Assembly: GCA_020634375.1 (NCBI GenBank) | Contig: JACKBX010000003.1 | Coordinates: 1 to 64,000, forward strand | DNA: 64,000 nt | Reading direction: 5' to 3' | Source of the DNA: Ardenticatenaceae bacterium | GTDB taxonomy: Bacteria; Chloroflexota; Anaerolineae; Promineifilales; Promineifilaceae | In this document: in pieces, positions 60,753 to 64,000 of the stretch | Layout of the letters: every line of letters begins with the position of its first letter | Position numbering within the stretch: position 1 is the stretch's first letter | Notes under the pieces: generated by a model | What the model was told of the DNA's origin: nothing | Seen by the model: only the letters and a program-made list of their open reading frames with translations | The model's database searches: none | Made by a program: the position numbers and the translations under genes

Positions 60753-60818
60753 GTGTCAGGTGTTTAAGTGTCAGGTGTCAGGCGCTTCTCGACACTTGAT
60801 ACCTAAACACCTGATACC
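60753..60818. repeat. Heptamer hairpin, GTGTCAGGTGT family
   Basis: GTGTCAGGTGTTTAAGTGTC faces GACACTTGATACCTAAACAC, around GGCGCTTCTC, between prfA and the MaoC gene on the same strand. Confidence 0.85.
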
Positions 60819-60837
60819 GGAAACTCAGGAGCATCAC

Positions 60838-61302
60838 ATGACCGAACTAACCTACCAACCCCGGGGCCGCTATTTTGAAGAATTTGAGATTGGCGAGAAG
60901 TTGATTACGGCCGCTCGCACCATCACTGAAGCGGACATTGTGACTTTTGCCGGGTTGTCCGGCGATTTCAACCAGATACACACCGACGCTGAGTATGCCG
61001 CCAAAGATACCTTCGGGCAGCGCGTGGCACATGGCCTACTGGTACAGTCCATCGCCACCGGGTTAGCCGTGCAGTCCGGTGTTATTGAGGGTACAGTACT
61101 GGCCTTTCGGGAATTATCGGCCAAGTTCAGCCTGCCGATTTTTATTGGCGACACGGTTCACGTAGAACTGGAAATTGTTGAGAAAAAAGCGCTGCGCCGC
61201 TTGGGTGGCGGGAACATTACCATGAAGTACAACGTTGTAAACCAGCATGGCAAAGCTGTACAGCGCGGCGATTGGATTATGTTAGTGAAAAGCAAGCCGT
61301 AG
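60838..61302 (+). CDS. MaoC-like (R)-hydratase/dehydratase
   Basis: From the ATG at 60838, with AGGAG upstream, the protein has 154 residues; the frame is open earlier only through repeat DNA. EADIVTFAGLSGDFNQIHTDAEYA is the hotdog-fold hydratase 2 motif (Asp, His in G-D-F-N-Q-I-H), and RVAHGLLVQSIATGL follows. It probably hydrates enoyl-CoA or acts on a related acyl thioester. No partner genes of fatty acid metabolism lie next to it; a penicillin-binding protein gene follows after 48 bp. Confidence 0.88.
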   Translation: MTELTYQPRGRYFEEFEIGEKLITAARTITEADIVTFAGLSGDFNQIHTDAEYAAKDTFGQRVAHGLLVQSIATGLAVQSGVIEGTVLAFRELSAKFSLPIFIGDTVHVELEIVEKKALRRLGGGNITMKYNVVNQHGKAVQRGDWIMLVKSKP

Positions 61303-61350
61303 TTGGTTACTGGTAATGGGTAGCCGGCTGCTGGCTTATGGGAAATTGAG

Positions 61351-64000
61351 ATGAGTGATGAGTTAGACGAGCGCGTACCGCCGGAAGGCGAGGATGCAAC
61401 TGAGTATCCTGACATGGAAAAGCAGCCTACGCAGGATGCTGAACCGGATCACGTACCAACGGTTTCACTGTTAGACTTGATGCAGGATTCTGCACCGGCG
61501 CATACGGAAACGGCCGTTCCCCCCTCCCCGCTCATCACTTCCCCAGATGAAGAAACCGGCACACTCACTTCACCGCCAGAAAGCCAACCAGAGCGGCCCA
61601 TTGGCCTACCCCTGACTCCCGACGACTTGACCCCGCCCGAAACCCGCCCATTGGAAAACGACGAAGAAGCAACGGCCGTACAACCCCGCGTCGCCTTCCC
61701 CGGCAGCACCAAACAGCGGATTCGCCCCATTTTGCAACCGCCGCCCGCTTCCGAAGCACCCACACAAATTCACCAGCAGCCAGCAAGCCAACGGCCGTCC
61801 CCTCCACCACGCCAGCCCAAACGCGATCCACACTACCTGGGCGGGCAGCAGCCGCAGTTACCCACACAGAAACGGCCGTCCCTGACGCAGCCGCAGCAAC
61901 CCAAACGCGAACCCCAGCCCACCCGCGTCGCCATGCCGCCCAAACAACAACCCGTCCCCAAGCCCCAAACTCGCCGTCAGCGAAACTGGGGAAGCTGCCT
62001 CACCCGCACCCTTATCATCCTGCTCATTCTTGGCGTGGCCGGCGTGGCCCTCTCCATTGCCGGGGCCGCAATTGGTTACAACCTCATTGCCAAAGACCTG
62101 CCTTCCCCCCAACAATTGCGCGAAAGCGCCAGCGCCTTTGAGACCGCCCGCATCTACGACCGCAACGGCGATCTGCTCTATGCTCTGGCCGACCCAAACG
62201 AGGGAAACCGCACCTGGGTTCCCCTCTCACGCATCGCGCCCATTTTAGTGGAAGCCACTATCGCCACCGAAGATGCTCGTTTCTACACCAATCCCGGCTT
62301 CGACCCTATCGGCATTGCTCGCGCCATCGTACAGGCGGCCCAAGAACGCGAATTTGTCTCCGGGGCCAGCACCATTACCCAACAATTGGTGCGTGCCTTG
62401 CTGCTCAGCGAAGATGAACGCACCGAGCGCACCTTCCGCCGCAAAGTACGCGAAATCATTCTCGCCGCCGAAATTTCCCGCACCTACTCCAAAGAGGAAA
62501 TCTTAGAGCTGTACCTCAACGAGATTTACTATGGCAATCTCGCTTATGGCATTGAAGCAGCCGCGCAAACCTATTTCAATAAAAGCGCCGCCGACCTGAC
62601 CCTGGCTGAAGCCTCGCTGCTTGCCGGTCTGCCGCAAGCGCCCGCCCTTTGGGACCCCTACACCGCGCCGGATAACGCCATTGGCCGCCAATGGGAAGTG
62701 CTAACGCTGATGGTGCAGGAAGGGTATGCAACACTTGATGAAGCGCAAGCGGCGCTCAACCAGACCAATCTCTTCATTTATGAGATGCAGCCGCCAGAAG
62801 TGACGGTGCGCTTCCCGCACTTCACCTTCACCGTGTTGCAGCAGGCGGAAGATATTCTGGGTGCGCAAAATATTTATCGCGGCGGCCTCAACATTTACAC
62901 CACCATTGACCCCACTACACAAACCCTGGCGGAGCGGACCATCGCCGAGAACCGCGATGCCATTACCGCTGCCGGGGCTAACAATGCGGCCATGGTGGTC
63001 TTAGAGCCAGAAACGGGTGAGATTTTGGCATTGGTGGGCAGCGTTGATTTTAATGATGAGGTGATTAGCGGACAGGTAAATATGGCTTTGCAGCCGCGCC
63101 AGCCAGGGTCTACCATCAAACCACTGGTGTATTTGTCGGCGATGGAGCGCGGCTGGACGCCGGCCACGCTGATTTGGGACGTGCCCACGCAGTTCCCCGA
63201 TGGCACGAACCCGCCTTATGTGCCCAAGAATTATGATGACCAGTTTCATGGGCCGCTGCTGCTGCGCAATGCGTTGGGCAATTCTTATAATGTGACGGCC
63301 GTTAAAGCCCTGGAATACGTCGGCGTCTGCAACTTCATCAACAACGTACAAAAACTGGGTCTCAGCGCCCTGCAAGACGAAGGCTGCGCCGAAGTTGGCC
63401 TGCCGCGCAATTATGGGTTGGCCCTCTCTTTGGGCGGCGGTGAAATTCCACCGCTGCAAATGGCCGCCGCCTTTGGCACATTAGCAAACCAGGGGCGTTA
63501 TTTGCCCCCCTTCGCCATCACCCGCATTGAGAGCAATCTGGGCGAAATTCGCTTCCAACATACGACACCTGCACCCGAGCAAACGCAGGTTCTGCGCCCG
63601 GAACACGCCTACTTACTCAGCAATATTTTGTCGGATAACAATGCCCGCCAACCAGAGTTTGGCTTGCAAAACAATCTCGTTATCCCTGGCTACCAGGTAG
63701 CAGCCAAAACAGGCACATCCGGTACATCTGCCAGTGATGTGCGTGATGCCTGGACGATTGGCTTTACGCCACAGGTAGTAACGGCCGTTTGGGTGGGCAA
63801 TACCGACAACCAACCCATCGGCTCTGGGCAATCTGGCTACCGCGTCGCCACGCCCATCTGGAACCGCTTCATGACGCAGTATTTGGCCGATAAGTCGCCG
63901 CTCGAATTCAATCGTCCGCCCGGCGTGGTGGAAATGGAAATTTGTGCGGACTCCGGCGTACAAGCCAGCGCCGCCTGCGCTAACCGCCGGGCAGAACTCT
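61351..64000 (+). CDS. Class A penicillin-binding protein (PBP1A type), partial at 3' end
   Basis: The ATG at 61351 opens 883 codons up to the window edge. Residues 1-210 are a long cytoplasmic, Pro/Gln-rich low-complexity tail, then one membrane helix (about 216-240, LIILLILGVAGVALSIAGAA), the transglycosylase domain with catalytic Glu in ATIATEDARFYTNPGF and STITQQLVRALL, and the transpeptidase domain with SxxK in QPGSTIKPLVY, SxN in LGNSYNVTAVK and KTG in VAAKTGTSGTS. It makes and cross-links peptidoglycan. The tail has four ACGGCCGT sites in under 400 bp. The end is cut off. Confidence 0.95.
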   Translation, partial: MSDELDERVPPEGEDATEYPDMEKQPTQDAEPDHVPTVSLLDLMQDSAPAHTETAVPPSPLITSPDEETGTLTSPPESQPERPIGLPLTPDDLTPPETRPLENDEEATAVQPRVAFPGSTKQRIRPILQPPPASEAPTQIHQQPASQRPSPPPRQPKRDPHYLGGQQPQLPTQKRPSLTQPQQPKREPQPTRVAMPPKQQPVPKPQTRRQRNWGSCLTRTLIILLILGVAGVALSIAGAAIGYNLIAKDLPSPQQLRESASAFETARIYDRNGDLLYALADPNEGNRTWVPLSRIAPILVEATIATEDARFYTNPGFDPIGIARAIVQAAQEREFVSGASTITQQLVRALLLSEDERTERTFRRKVREIILAAEISRTYSKEEILELYLNEIYYGNLAYGIEAAAQTYFNKSAADLTLAEASLLAGLPQAPALWDPYTAPDNAIGRQWEVLTLMVQEGYATLDEAQAALNQTNLFIYEMQPPEVTVRFPHFTFTVLQQAEDILGAQNIYRGGLNIYTTIDPTTQTLAERTIAENRDAITAAGANNAAMVVLEPETGEILALVGSVDFNDEVISGQVNMALQPRQPGSTIKPLVYLSAMERGWTPATLIWDVPTQFPDGTNPPYVPKNYDDQFHGPLLLRNALGNSYNVTAVKALEYVGVCNFINNVQKLGLSALQDEGCAEVGLPRNYGLALSLGGGEIPPLQMAAAFGTLANQGRYLPPFAITRIESNLGEIRFQHTTPAPEQTQVLRPEHAYLLSNILSDNNARQPEFGLQNNLVIPGYQVAAKTGTSGTSASDVRDAWTIGFTPQVVTAVWVGNTDNQPIGSGQSGYRVATPIWNRFMTQYLADKSPLEFNRPPGVVEMEICADSGVQASAACANRRAEL

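Noticed and set aside
61449..61867. Minus-strand open frames in the PBP gene start
   Set aside because: They are shadows of the Pro-rich coding tail with no start signals, and the plus-strand frame runs 883 codons through well-known domains.

Overview
The window reads as chromosome of a non-phototrophic Chloroflexota bacterium (Anaerolineae/Ardenticatenia-like). This is inferred from gene content (large GT-C membrane proteins, ABC-2 exporters, CcmC-like and NifU-N-like small proteins, secreted gluzincin proteases) and gene style; no rRNA or other marker confirms it. Apart from two AT-richer patches, composition is mid to moderately high GC. No tRNA, rRNA, CRISPR array, transposase or phage gene was seen.

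Layout. 1-5.0 kb: end of sdhA, sdhB, then a minus-strand block (nucleoside kinase, zinc phospholipase C-like protein, lytic transglycosylase, unknown protein). 5.2-9.6 kb: TPR protein, quinone oxidoreductase, MFS pump coupled to a membrane-anchored hydrolase. 9.7-18.1 kb: patatin, YbaK deacylase, unknown protein, GltD-like oxidoreductase, tyrosine phosphatase, TPR-GAF histidine kinase, MetZ-like sulfhydrylase. 18.3-25.8 kb: mutS, AEC carrier, and a TRAP transporter (dctP facing uspA-dctQ-dctM). 25.9-30.0 kb: 2H phosphoesterase, NnrU-like methyltransferase, a cysteine-less PDO-like protein, a CcmC-like protein and FabH. 30.2-36.0 kb: two tandem secreted metalloproteases, YtxH protein, a lipoprotein and a NifU-N protein. 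36.1-44.7 kb: MFS pump, an AT-rich TetR/ABC-2 exporter operon, a second ABC-2 exporter and a lipoprotein. 44.7-52.7 kb: five GT-C-like membrane proteins. 52.7-59.3 kb: ABC exporter, NYN-LOTUS protein, and a cluster of two ATP-grasp ligases plus an esterase. 59.6-64 kb: prfA, a MaoC hydratase and a class A penicillin-binding protein cut by the window end.

The most striking signals lie outside the gene list. First, the 8-bp palindrome ACGGCCGT occurs roughly 120 times (counted by eye) where one or two are expected, inside and between genes, with clear gaps over the TRAP, TetR-ABC and ATP-grasp/prfA segments. Second, nearly every inter-operon gap holds a hairpin whose arms are degenerate 7-bp tandem repeats, in at least seven sequence families. 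The same elements sit in frame inside several genes, including mutS, and supply the C-termini of others. Third, two 21-bp (3 x 7) tandem arrays lie between genes. Together these suggest an active repeat-spreading process analogous to cyanobacterial HIP1 and STRR repeats and to Rickettsia palindromic elements.
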